From Candidatus Omnitrophota bacterium (GTDB lineage: Bacteria > Omnitrophota > Omnitrophia > Omnitrophales > Aquincolibacteriaceae), in assembly GCA_903820505.1 (NCBI GenBank), contig CAIJHQ010000017.1, positions 62,001-126,000 on the forward strand: a stretch of DNA of 64,000 bases. The letters are read 5' to 3'. A program made the position numbers and the translations under genes. A model generated the notes under the pieces. The model ran no database searches. It was given only the letters and a program-made list of their open reading frames with translations, and was not told where the DNA came from. Numbering within the stretch: position 1 is the stretch's first letter; each line of letters opens with the position of its first letter. This document shows positions 56,553-64,000 of the stretch, piece after piece.

Positions 56553-58460
56553 ATGAGGACTTACATTTTTAAAATGACAAAAACCGTTTTATTCCTTTTA
56601 ATCATTTTTTTGATCGCGTTCTTCCTCAGTAGTAGTATTTTTCCAACCTATTTCAAGGGGGATGATGCCGAGATGGCTGTAGATGCCAAATATTTCGGCA
56701 AGCATATGGATCTTATTTTTAGTCCGACAGCGGTTCCTGCGCCTTTCTATGTCGGTGCCAATATGCCCATGTGGGGTTATTATCGTCCCGTGGAGCGCTT
56801 ATATTGGACCGTTCTCTACGGCCTTTTTGGTTTGAACGAAAAGCCGTTCCATGTAATCCAAATATTCCTATTTTTATTGACACTCATTATCCTGTTCAAG
56901 ATCACAAATCACATCAGTGGAACAAGATCAAAGATACCCGGTTTTTTATTCACGGCCGTATTTTTGATTTTCTTTTTTGAGCATGCGATGGCCATCATTA
57001 CATTTCTCTCTCATACCAATACCATTCTGATGCTTTTTTTCATGTTTCTGGCCTTGCTTCAGTACTTTGAAGCGTATCAAAATCGATCTCGAGTCGGTCT
57101 GTTACTTGGGATGATTTGCACGTTGATCGCTTTTTTTTCCAAAGAATGGGCCTGTTACATGTTGCCGGCGATTTTGTTTATGTATTTCTACACTCATTGG
57201 TCGGGGTCCGATGAAGCTCAAACGAAAATTATTTTCAAAAGCAGTGTCTTTGTTTTTTCGTGCTTGCTGTTAACGGGTGTTCTGCAATTTATTTTCCGTA
57301 GCCATAATGTTTATAAAATGAACGCGGATTTTTTGCTCGGACCGCAGTTTATGGGCACGAATATTCTGTATGTTGTTGCGATGCTTAATGAGGACCTGAC
57401 ATGGGTGTTGATTCTATCCGGCGTTATTTCCCTGCTGTTTTTTCGTAACAAGGGGCAATGGACAGCGGTTTTATGGTCGATTCTGGGCTTGGTGATGCCA
57501 CTGTTTTATCGGAACCTTTGCAGCCATTCGAATTCTCATTACTTGCTTATAGCCATGATCGGTCTGTCTGTTTTTATTAGCATAGGCCTTTACTGGAACG
57601 CGCGAGAAGTCGTTGTATTGATGCGCCGACGGGAGCGGGACCGTTCTTTGCGGGAAATTCTTAATACAAGCTTTTTGAAAATGTTATTACTTTCGTTGAA
57701 TATTGTCCTAATTCCGGCGGTTGTTTTTACTTTCGCGATGGCTTCCTTAAAGCTACCGGGTAGATTTCAGTCTCTTCATAGAGCAACTCTCGAAGAGTAC
57801 GATATGCGTAAAAAAAATCTTGAAAGAGCCGTTTTTGCACCCCCGGGGGTTGCTTTTTTTGTGCCAGATCTACCCGCGGAGCAATTTTATAAAGCCATGC
57901 TCTATTTATTTGCCAGAGAGGATGTGAAGCTCAAGGTCTTCGGTCTGGGAGATTTAAAGGACGTAAAAAACGCGGGAAAAGGGGAAAATCTTCTTTCCAA
58001 CAACAGTTTTGAATCCGGCTGGGATGGTTGGAAGGTTGAGTTTAAAAAGATCTATTCCATAGCCTCTGCGGACGCTTTGCCGGGGCCCAAATCCTTGGAA
58101 ATTGATTTGGAGAAGGTCAGCAGGCTCTCTGACGATTTTATAGATATAACGCAGACAGTAAAAGCAAAACCCGGGCGGCTTTATATGTTCGGAGGTTGGT
58201 TAAAAGCGAACGAGTTTGACGGCAGATTTTGGATCGAGACCAGAGATGCGAGAGGGTGGCAGTTCGGGAATTGTGCGGCCAGATATTTCAAAGACATGAA
58301 TGGGGTGGATGAGGGGTGGACGTTGGTCAGTGGTTTTTTTGCTCCCCAAGCGGAAGCCGTCACGTTCGTGGTTGTCCGTACGCGAACGCCTCTTAAAGGC
58401 AAGATATCTCTCAAAGAGCTGTTTTTATTTCCCGTAAATGAAGGCATGTTGTTGTATTAA
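56553..58460 (+). CDS. GT-C-like membrane glycosyltransferase with C-terminal carbohydrate-binding-like domain
   Basis: 635 residues. About 11 membrane helices lie in the first 420 residues. The first periplasmic loop has FKGDDAEMAVDAKYF with an acidic pair, as in GT-C enzymes that use lipid-linked sugars. The C-terminal 160 residues (LLSNNSFESGWDGWKVEF, then KPGRLYMFGGWLKAN) look like a CBM4/9-type jelly roll. It may glycosylate or extend the exported glycan in the periplasm. AGGAGG precedes the ATG. Confidence 0.75.
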   Translation: MRTYIFKMTKTVLFLLIIFLIAFFLSSSIFPTYFKGDDAEMAVDAKYFGKHMDLIFSPTAVPAPFYVGANMPMWGYYRPVERLYWTVLYGLFGLNEKPFHVIQIFLFLLTLIILFKITNHISGTRSKIPGFLFTAVFLIFFFEHAMAIITFLSHTNTILMLFFMFLALLQYFEAYQNRSRVGLLLGMICTLIAFFSKEWACYMLPAILFMYFYTHWSGSDEAQTKIIFKSSVFVFSCLLLTGVLQFIFRSHNVYKMNADFLLGPQFMGTNILYVVAMLNEDLTWVLILSGVISLLFFRNKGQWTAVLWSILGLVMPLFYRNLCSHSNSHYLLIAMIGLSVFISIGLYWNAREVVVLMRRRERDRSLREILNTSFLKMLLLSLNIVLIPAVVFTFAMASLKLPGRFQSLHRATLEEYDMRKKNLERAVFAPPGVAFFVPDLPAEQFYKAMLYLFAREDVKLKVFGLGDLKDVKNAGKGENLLSNNSFESGWDGWKVEFKKIYSIASADALPGPKSLEIDLEKVSRLSDDFIDITQTVKAKPGRLYMFGGWLKANEFDGRFWIETRDARGWQFGNCAARYFKDMNGVDEGWTLVSGFFAPQAEAVTFVVVRTRTPLKGKISLKELFLFPVNEGMLLY

Positions 58461-58517
58461 ATCAGGCTGGAGAAGGATCGTTCCGCGACAGTTTTTCCGT
58501 CGTTGCGCTGATGCGCA

Positions 58518-58706
58518 ATGAACAAAGGGCCATGGAGCGGACGTCATCTTATCCCTCAGATATTCTTTTCAGGGTCTTTCCCGATCAAGGAATCATTGTT
58601 TGTGATGGTGGCAGTGCCGATGTGTTTAATGGAATTTTTCCGATATGGAATGCTAACGTACTATCCGGAGATCGTGAAACGAAGAAAGTCTATTGGGGTA
58701 ATATGA
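58518..58706 (+). pseudogene. fragment resembling the C terminus of a GT2 transferase
   Basis: A short frame ends MLTYYPEIVKRRKSIGVI, close to the end of the GT2 at 61078 (MLKLYPEIIRTRKIAS). It is preceded by a hydrophobic stretch (SLFVMVAVPMCLMEFF). No catalytic part is present. It may be a remnant of a deleted glycosyltransferase. The overlap with the next start codon shows it is not required. Confidence 0.35.
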
Positions 58707-59935
58707 AAGACAAGTTGAACATCTGTCTTGTCTCAAGGGAATATCCTCCCGAAACGGGGTGGGGAGGGATCGGGACTTATACTTATCACTTGGCCCATGG
58801 GCTCAGCGCCTTGGGGCATCAGGTCCATGTTGTGGCGCAGAGCCTTGATATCAATAAGGACTATAGGGACGGTGACGTCTTTGTTCATCGGATCGCGCAT
58901 AGAACTGTTTTCTATAACAAAGGATCCCTAAAAGAATTCGCATTGAGACTGGAATACAGCCGCAGGGTTAACGGAAAAATCCAGGAATTAATAAAGAAAT
59001 ACGGTATTGATATTGTTGAAGGACCGAATCTTGCTGGCGAGGCTTTTGTGTATAATTTTTCCAGGAAGACGGCTTTGGTTACGCGATTGCACACTCATTT
59101 TTCCGAAGTGATTGATTTCATCGGTTGGAACAAAACCCTGGATCTTAAGCTGAGCTGTTATCTGGAAGACGCGGTTGTGCTTCGCAGCGATCTGGTCTTA
59201 TGTTCGACCCGCAAGCATGCGGAGACAATCTCATGGGAAACGGGGTTAAGTTCAAAAAAAATCGAAATTGTTCCTTTGGGAATTCCGCTGTCCGATCTGA
59301 AAAACGAACAACGCGGGAACGGAGATCTGAAAGTTTTGTTTGTGGGCAGGCTTGAGAAGCGCAAAGGCGTTCAAGTTCTTTTGAAGGCTATTCCACATGT
59401 TTTGGACGCAGTGCCGGAAGCTGTCTTTGATATTGTGGGAAGAGATACCTTTGTTAATTCTGATTTTGTTTCTTTTCATGGGAATCAAAAGGAATCATTC
59501 AAGGCAAGGCTCATCGAGGGGTTGCCGGAGAAGTACCGTGCCAAGGTCAGGTTCCTGGGACATGTCACCGATCAGGCATTGGCCGAATACTACCGGGCCT
59601 GTGATGTTTTCGTCGCCCCTTCCCTGTATGAATCATTCGGTTTGATCTACATAGAAGCCATGGGCCATGGAAAACCTGTGATCGGTTGCGGTGTAGGGGG
59701 CGTGCCGGAGGTCGTTAAGGATGGTGAAACTGGTTTGCTGGTGCCGCCGGAAGATCCTCAAAGGCTTGCTTGCGGCATTATTCAACTTCTGAAAGACCCC
59801 GAAATGAGAAGGGAAATGGGACAAAAGGCAAGAAAGCACGCGGAAAGCTGTTTTACGAGAAAACTCATGGCGGAGAGGACCGTAGCTGTCTATCGAAAGG
59901 CTATCGGGGAGAGGAAAAAAATCCGTTTTTTTTAA
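58703..59935 (+). CDS. GT4-family glycosyltransferase
   Basis: 410 residues from the ATG after GGGGTAAT; the frame is open further upstream without conserved sequence. N terminus ICLVSREYPPETGWGGIGTY, C-terminal VLFVGRLEKRKGVQVLLKAI and ESFGLIYIEAMGHGKPVIGC (E-x7-E). Cytoplasmic GT-B enzyme. It is related to the gene at 50304. The sugar is unknown. Confidence 0.92.
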   Translation: MKDKLNICLVSREYPPETGWGGIGTYTYHLAHGLSALGHQVHVVAQSLDINKDYRDGDVFVHRIAHRTVFYNKGSLKEFALRLEYSRRVNGKIQELIKKYGIDIVEGPNLAGEAFVYNFSRKTALVTRLHTHFSEVIDFIGWNKTLDLKLSCYLEDAVVLRSDLVLCSTRKHAETISWETGLSSKKIEIVPLGIPLSDLKNEQRGNGDLKVLFVGRLEKRKGVQVLLKAIPHVLDAVPEAVFDIVGRDTFVNSDFVSFHGNQKESFKARLIEGLPEKYRAKVRFLGHVTDQALAEYYRACDVFVAPSLYESFGLIYIEAMGHGKPVIGCGVGGVPEVVKDGETGLLVPPEDPQRLACGIIQLLKDPEMRREMGQKARKHAESCFTRKLMAERTVAVYRKAIGERKKIRFF

Positions 59936-59977
59936 ACCGAGTGTTTTTCATAGACGTATTTCCCCGAGGACAAAGCT

Positions 59978-61000
59978 ATGCGGGATCTTTTCCAAAAGAT
60001 CGGTTTATTTTTCTTAGGAGTTTTTTTCGCTATTTTGTTAGTAGAAATTGGATTACGCGCGGAAGGATTTCTGTTATCCCTCCAAAGACAATCGAGGTCG
60101 CATCATGTGAATGTCGGAAATAGGATAAGAATATTATGCATAGGAGATTCCTTCACATGGGGATTCGGCAGCAGCTCTGATGAGAGTTATCCGTCCCGCC
60201 TAGAAGCATTGATCAATACTTCGGGAAGACGAAAATGCGAGGTGATCAACGCAGGTATTCCGGGCATGAATTCGGCTTTGATAGTGGAAGAATTGGTAAA
60301 GAAAGTTAATTTTTATAAACCCGATATAGTTATTGTAAACGGTGGTGTCAATAATTATTGGAATCACGCTGCCCTTAGAAAATATCGCAGTATGTACGAT
60401 GATGTGTATACGAAACAATTTTTTTACGGCACAAGCTCCAAGAGGGTTTTTTTCGATTTTGTTTATAGGACAAGAATTTATAAGCTGATCAACAATCTGC
60501 TGGCAGATAGTACTAAAACAACTCTTTATTTTCTGAAGCCGGATGTTATTGCTCCAAGTTTTACATACGATGCAGAAGGACGTCTTTTTGCAGACGCTTA
60601 TGTCGTAAAGGATGGAGATTTTAGTGAGGTCGTTAAATATGAAGGACATCCCGATCGGCCCATCCAGTGGGAAACAAGTAAAGGTTCTTATGTGGACAAC
60701 TTCAAGAGATCGATCGATGTATGCTATATGGAGATGCTTCAATTCCTCGGTCGGAAAAAAATCCCTCTGATTCTAGAGACCTATTTGTGTAATGATGAAG
60801 GGGGAGCGTATCAGATGGCCAACGATGCGCTCAGAGAATTTGCTGTTAAATACGATATTCCGCTTGTACGGAATGATACTTATATAAAAAATAACGGTTA
60901 TGACCGTAAAGATCTACTGATGGCTGACGGACACCCTAATGCAAAGGGGTATGAAGTAATGGCGGAAAATACTTATAAGGTTATCAAGGAATCGTTATAA
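59978..61000 (+). CDS. membrane-anchored SGNH/GDSL hydrolase
   Basis: 340 residues. Signal anchor (IGLFFLGVFFAILLVEIGLRA), block I LCIGDSFTWGFGSS, NAGIPGMNS (Gly), VIVNGGVNNYW (Asn) and ADGHPNAKGYEVMAENTY (Asp-His). All catalytic blocks are present. It is the second SGNH protein of the locus. Both are likely to edit acyl groups on the glycan in the periplasm. Confidence 0.87.
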   Translation: MRDLFQKIGLFFLGVFFAILLVEIGLRAEGFLLSLQRQSRSHHVNVGNRIRILCIGDSFTWGFGSSSDESYPSRLEALINTSGRRKCEVINAGIPGMNSALIVEELVKKVNFYKPDIVIVNGGVNNYWNHAALRKYRSMYDDVYTKQFFYGTSSKRVFFDFVYRTRIYKLINNLLADSTKTTLYFLKPDVIAPSFTYDAEGRLFADAYVVKDGDFSEVVKYEGHPDRPIQWETSKGSYVDNFKRSIDVCYMEMLQFLGRKKIPLILETYLCNDEGGAYQMANDALREFAVKYDIPLVRNDTYIKNNGYDRKDLLMADGHPNAKGYEVMAENTYKVIKESL

Positions 61001-61077
61001 TTTTACGAGGCGATTTGATCGAATCCGCAGTCTTCGCGTTAATGAAGTGATCTTGCAACATTAACAACAGGTGAAAG

Positions 61078-61803
61078 ATGGGTGATGCCGCGCTGAATTT
61101 GACCGGTCTGTCATTGATCGTGCCGGTGTATAACGAAGAAAAGGTCATTGAACGTACTCTGTTCCACCTCGCGCAGGCCCTTTCTGAAATTTGTCCGGAC
61201 CATGAGATCATTGTCTGTAATGATGGCAGCACTGACGGCTCTGCGGAATTAGTGCGTCGGTTGTCGCAGAGCAACGGCAGAATACGTTTGGTCGGCTACG
61301 ATGGGAACAGAGGGTATGGCTATGCGCTGCGTTATGGGTTTGCGCATGCGACCAAGTCGTTGGTGGCCTACACCGACGGCGATCTCCCGTGCGACCTCTC
61401 GATCCTCGGGCGATGTTTGGAACTTTTGCGAAGCGCAGACGCGGTGTTTGCTTTCCGGGATTGCAGAGACAATGCGTTAAGGGAGTTTTATTCGGTTGTC
61501 TATAATTTCCTGATAAGAACGGTTTTTAGCATCAAGATAAGGGACGTGAATTTTTCCTTTAAGATTTTTAAAAAGGAAGTTTTGGATAGCCTCGCGTTGA
61601 AAGCCAAGGGGTCGTTCATCGACGCCGAGATGGTCTGCAAAGCCCGGAAGTCGGGATACCGTATCGAAGAGGTCGCCGCAAAGTATTTGCTCCGTACTGT
61701 TGGCAAGTCGAAGTTGTCATCTCCGGGGATCATCCTTTTTATCATTTATGAAATGTTGAAACTTTATCCCGAGATCATCCGGACTCGAAAGATCGCCTCC
61801 TAG
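61078..61803 (+). CDS. GT2 glycosyltransferase (polyprenyl-phosphate sugar synthase-like)
   Basis: 241 residues. GT-A domain: LIVPVYNEEKVIERTL, VCNDGSTDGSAE, GNRGYGYALRYGF and the DGD metal site in YTDGDLP. It lacks the two membrane helices of larger relatives. It likely makes a lipid-phosphate sugar for the GT-C enzyme at 56553, which is an inference from the locus. It ends MLKLYPEIIRTRKIAS. Confidence 0.88.
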   Translation: MGDAALNLTGLSLIVPVYNEEKVIERTLFHLAQALSEICPDHEIIVCNDGSTDGSAELVRRLSQSNGRIRLVGYDGNRGYGYALRYGFAHATKSLVAYTDGDLPCDLSILGRCLELLRSADAVFAFRDCRDNALREFYSVVYNFLIRTVFSIKIRDVNFSFKIFKKEVLDSLALKAKGSFIDAEMVCKARKSGYRIEEVAAKYLLRTVGKSKLSSPGIILFIIYEMLKLYPEIIRTRKIAS

Positions 61804-61870
61804 CGGGCCCGGCCTTCCCCGGAGAGGGCCCCAAGTACAAAGCTTACGGAGCGATTCAGGCAGGAGCGAT

Positions 61871-62593
61871 ATGAGCGGCAAGCCCAAGGTGTTGAGGGTG
61901 TTATATGCGGCCAGGGACATGGTTTTTAGAGACCTGTTTCGGGCTCTCCGGCAGTACTGTCGTGGTGACGTCTTGGACGTGGGGGGCTGGGATTTTTATC
62001 TGACCGCCAAGCAAAGGAAAATAGGTTTCGATACCTGGACGACGTTAGAATGCTCGGAAGGGAAAAAACCACAGATCCCGGATGAGAAGTTCAAATTTGT
62101 CACCGGTGACGGCTGCAACATGCAATTCGCGGACAATAGCTTTGATACCGCGATCAATATCCACGTGCTTGAGCATGTTTTTGAGCCGATACGGATGGTG
62201 CTGGAAATCGGACGAATCCTTAAAAAAGGGGGGCGTGCCGTTTTCCTGATCCCTCAGAACAGCGCTCTTCACTGTGTGCCGCATCACTATTATAATTTCA
62301 CAAGATTTTGGATCGAGCAGGTCATGGCGACCGCCGGTCTCAGGATCATTGAGCTTGAACCTTTGGGCGGCTTTTGGTCTTCTTTGGCGGCCCGTTTTTT
62401 TCATTTTTTTCTTCAAAGTTTTAAATATGGCTACATGTCTACAGCCGATAACCGCCGGAACGTTTTCTTTTACATATTTTACCCGGTCATGTTCCTGTAT
62501 GCGCTTTTGAGCATCCCGTTAAATTTGATGCTTAGTTTCGGTGATCTGCGCGAGGAGCCGAATAGCCATTTGGTTGTCGCGGAAAAGAACTAG
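61871..62593 (+). CDS. class I SAM-dependent methyltransferase
   Basis: 240 residues. VLDVGGWDFYL is motif I (partial, with GGW in place of GxG), then FKFVTGDGCNMQFADNSFDTAINIHVLEHVFEP, the usual acidic and HVLEH motifs. The C terminus has a hydrophobic segment (IFYPVMFLYALLSIPLNLML), so it may be membrane-associated. It likely methylates a sugar or lipid of the locus. Confidence 0.85.
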   Translation: MSGKPKVLRVLYAARDMVFRDLFRALRQYCRGDVLDVGGWDFYLTAKQRKIGFDTWTTLECSEGKKPQIPDEKFKFVTGDGCNMQFADNSFDTAINIHVLEHVFEPIRMVLEIGRILKKGGRAVFLIPQNSALHCVPHHYYNFTRFWIEQVMATAGLRIIELEPLGGFWSSLAARFFHFFLQSFKYGYMSTADNRRNVFFYIFYPVMFLYALLSIPLNLMLSFGDLREEPNSHLVVAEKN

Positions 62594-62672
62594 TACTGCG
62601 TCACAGTAAATTTTATAGGTTTGCAGTACTGTGCCGTGTACCCTTGAAGATTAAAGTGACACGGCACTAGTT
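62588..62672. repeat. three-stem palindromic structure between two methyltransferase genes
   Basis: The outer arms are AACTAGT and ACTAGTT. Inside are two hairpins: AGTACTGC/GCAGTACT (62592-62599, 62623-62630) and GTGCCGTGT/ACACGGCAC (62631-62639, 62659-62667). The outer left arm overlaps the end of the upstream gene. The two-hairpin layout is like the uvrB insertion. No T run, so not a standard terminator. Confidence 0.7.
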
Positions 62673-62734
62673 GCAGCAGAACAAAATACTTGGGGCCCGC
62701 CGCGGATCCTCAAACATTTTATCGGGAGGCAGGG

Positions 62735-63394
62735 ATGCTCGCTGGAGCGAGAAGGTTTTATGAAAGCTGTGACTTGGGAACCCGGTTCCATAATTATTTC
62801 CGGACCAAAACGTGCCCCTTCTCGGAAATAGCGAAACGTATTCCTGCGTCCGGCGAAGTCCTGGACCTGGGTTGCGGCAACGGCCTGTTTTCCAATTATC
62901 TGGCATCGACATTCGCCGGGCTTAAGGTCACGGGCATTGATATATCGGAAAAAAAGATTCACATGGCCCGCAGGGGCGCGGGAAGCAGGCCTAATGCTCG
63001 ATTTCTTGTGGGCGATTTGAGTTCTTCGAATTATCTCGATGATCGTTCGGAGAGCTTCGATGCTATTTTACTGATCGACAGCTTGTATTTGTTGCCTTTC
63101 AAGCGGCAAAGGGACTTAATAACGGAGTGCCACGGCTATCTCAGAAACGGGGGGACTTTAATTGTTAAAACACTGGATACAAAGCCGCTATGGAAGCACT
63201 ACTACTCCATGCTGCAGGATTGTATTTCTATTCATATCTTTCGAATGCACTTTTCTTTGACCAGGCATGTCTTGAATCCTCTTCAACTGAGGGAGCTGCT
63301 TGTAGAAGCCGGTTTCACCGTTGTGGAGCAGGTGGATTTAAGTAAACGATACATGCATCCGCATCTTCTTTACGTATGCCAAAAAAAGATATAA
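62735..63394 (+). CDS. class I SAM-dependent methyltransferase
   Basis: 219 residues from the ATG with GGGAGG upstream. Motif I VLDLGCGNGLFSNYL, motif II-type VTGIDISEKKIHMAR, and LVGDLSS then FDAILLIDSLYLL (Asp-rich). C-terminal YVCQKKI. A typical small-molecule or sugar methyltransferase. It overlaps the next start by 19 bases. Confidence 0.9.
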   Translation: MLAGARRFYESCDLGTRFHNYFRTKTCPFSEIAKRIPASGEVLDLGCGNGLFSNYLASTFAGLKVTGIDISEKKIHMARRGAGSRPNARFLVGDLSSSNYLDDRSESFDAILLIDSLYLLPFKRQRDLITECHGYLRNGGTLIVKTLDTKPLWKHYYSMLQDCISIHIFRMHFSLTRHVLNPLQLRELLVEAGFTVVEQVDLSKRYMHPHLLYVCQKKI

Positions 63395-64000
63395 ACAAAA
63401 AAATTATTATAACCGCGGATGATTTCGGCCTGGCGGAGGGCATCAACCGAGGCATCTTGAAAGCCTATGAAAATGGCGCGATCACTTCCGCTTCACTGGT
63501 CGCGAATGGCAGGGCCTTTGAAAGCGCCGTCGAAATGGTGAAAAGAAGCGGCTTGGACGTTGGTGTTCATCTGACCTTTTTAGAAGAAAAGCCGGTCTCA
63601 GACCTTGGCGATGTCCGCAGCATTGTCCGTCCGGGCGGATTCTTTTTAAATAGCATCCCTCAATTTGTCGCAAAGGTTTATCTGGATCGAAATGCGCTCG
63701 GGCATGTGATGAAAGAAGCGCGCGCACAAATAGAAAAGATCCTGCAAACAGGACTTAGGATCTCTTTTTTGAACAGTCACCGCCATGTGCACATGCTGCC
63801 CGTTCTATTCGGCCGATTGGTCTCCCTGGCCAAAGAATACGGTATTCGGGCTGTGCGCCTGCCGAACGAGCGGTTATTAAAGCGCCATTTTCTGTCTAGC
63901 TTCAAAAACCTGTTATTTTTCCCCCCGGTACTTTTTCTTAAAGAGCTCGCTGTTTTTCAAGCGGGGCGACTTCGAAGAAGAGGCTTCCAATGCCTCACTT
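63376..64000 (+). CDS. YdjC/ChbG-type (HpnK-like) carbohydrate deacetylase, partial
   Basis: 208 codons, running off the window. It starts MPKKDINKKIIITADDFGLA, with the ADDFG metal-binding Asp pair, then GVHLTF and NSHRHVHMLP (HxxxH-type metal site), the hallmarks of YdjC/ChbG/HpnK deacetylases. It lies within the last 19 bases of the methyltransferase gene, so co-translated. It likely deacetylates a sugar or lipid-sugar of this locus; HpnK acts on hopanoid-linked GlcNAc, but no hopanoid genes are seen. Confidence 0.88.
   Translation, partial: MPKKDINKKIIITADDFGLAEGINRGILKAYENGAITSASLVANGRAFESAVEMVKRSGLDVGVHLTFLEEKPVSDLGDVRSIVRPGGFFLNSIPQFVAKVYLDRNALGHVMKEARAQIEKILQTGLRISFLNSHRHVHMLPVLFGRLVSLAKEYGIRAVRLPNERLLKRHFLSSFKNLLFFPPVLFLKELAVFQAGRLRRRGFQCLT

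Overview
The window looks like a chromosomal stretch of an uncultured Gram-negative bacterium, most likely of the Omnitrophota (OP3) or a related PVC-type lineage. This is inference. It rests on a 3231-residue exported protein split by recurring ARSEMR boxes, on a surface-glycan locus rich in B12-binding radical SAM enzymes, and on the gene repertoire. No rRNA is present to confirm the lineage.

Region 1 (1-11.3 kb, + strand) is housekeeping: threonine synthase (partial), a phosphoglycerate-mutase-like proposed homoserine kinase, aspartate kinase, citramalate synthase, valyl-tRNA synthetase, NadC, an ICMT-type methyltransferase and UvrB. The first four form a threonine/isoleucine precursor cluster. 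Two of these genes, valS and uvrB, carry in-frame insertions made of palindromic DNA. A second copy of the valS element lies just upstream of valS, and a half copy lies in the giant gene. A broken copy of the uvrB 5' end precedes uvrB.

Region 2 (11.38-23.78 kb) is an integrated element in the 3' end of an initiator tRNA gene. It is bounded by 12-bp direct repeats (11448-11459 and 23729-23740). It carries a large serine recombinase whose reading frame runs into the tRNA, a Replic_Relax-type protein, a 1-kb non-coding zone with repeats and long hairpins, a Type I restriction-modification system (hsdR, fic, hsdM, hsdS) and four small cargo genes. The element brings its own terminator for the tRNA; the presumed original terminator sits beyond the right end. 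A second fragment of an hsdS 3' end precedes one cargo gene.

Region 3 (23.78-28.4 kb) holds further att-like scars and dispersed repeats. It also has secreted-protein genes: a nuclease with an apparent CTG start, a HEVFH metallopeptidase, a TPR-DUF1566-MORN protein and an unknown exported protein.

Region 4 (28.4-42 kb) contains the giant modular protein, a radical SAM protein, a small basic protein and an ABC-F ATPase.

Region 5 (42-64 kb) is a surface polysaccharide locus: O-antigen ligase/polymerase-like protein, NTP_transf_5 protein, Wzm/Wzt ABC exporter (Wzt with two C-terminal beta domains), a GT2 transferase fused to a long repetitive coiled coil, two GT4 transferases, two SGNH hydrolases, three radical SAM enzymes, a GT-C-like membrane protein, a DPM1-like GT2, two methyltransferases and a partial YdjC/ChbG deacetylase. 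Together these would build, modify, measure and export a glycan.
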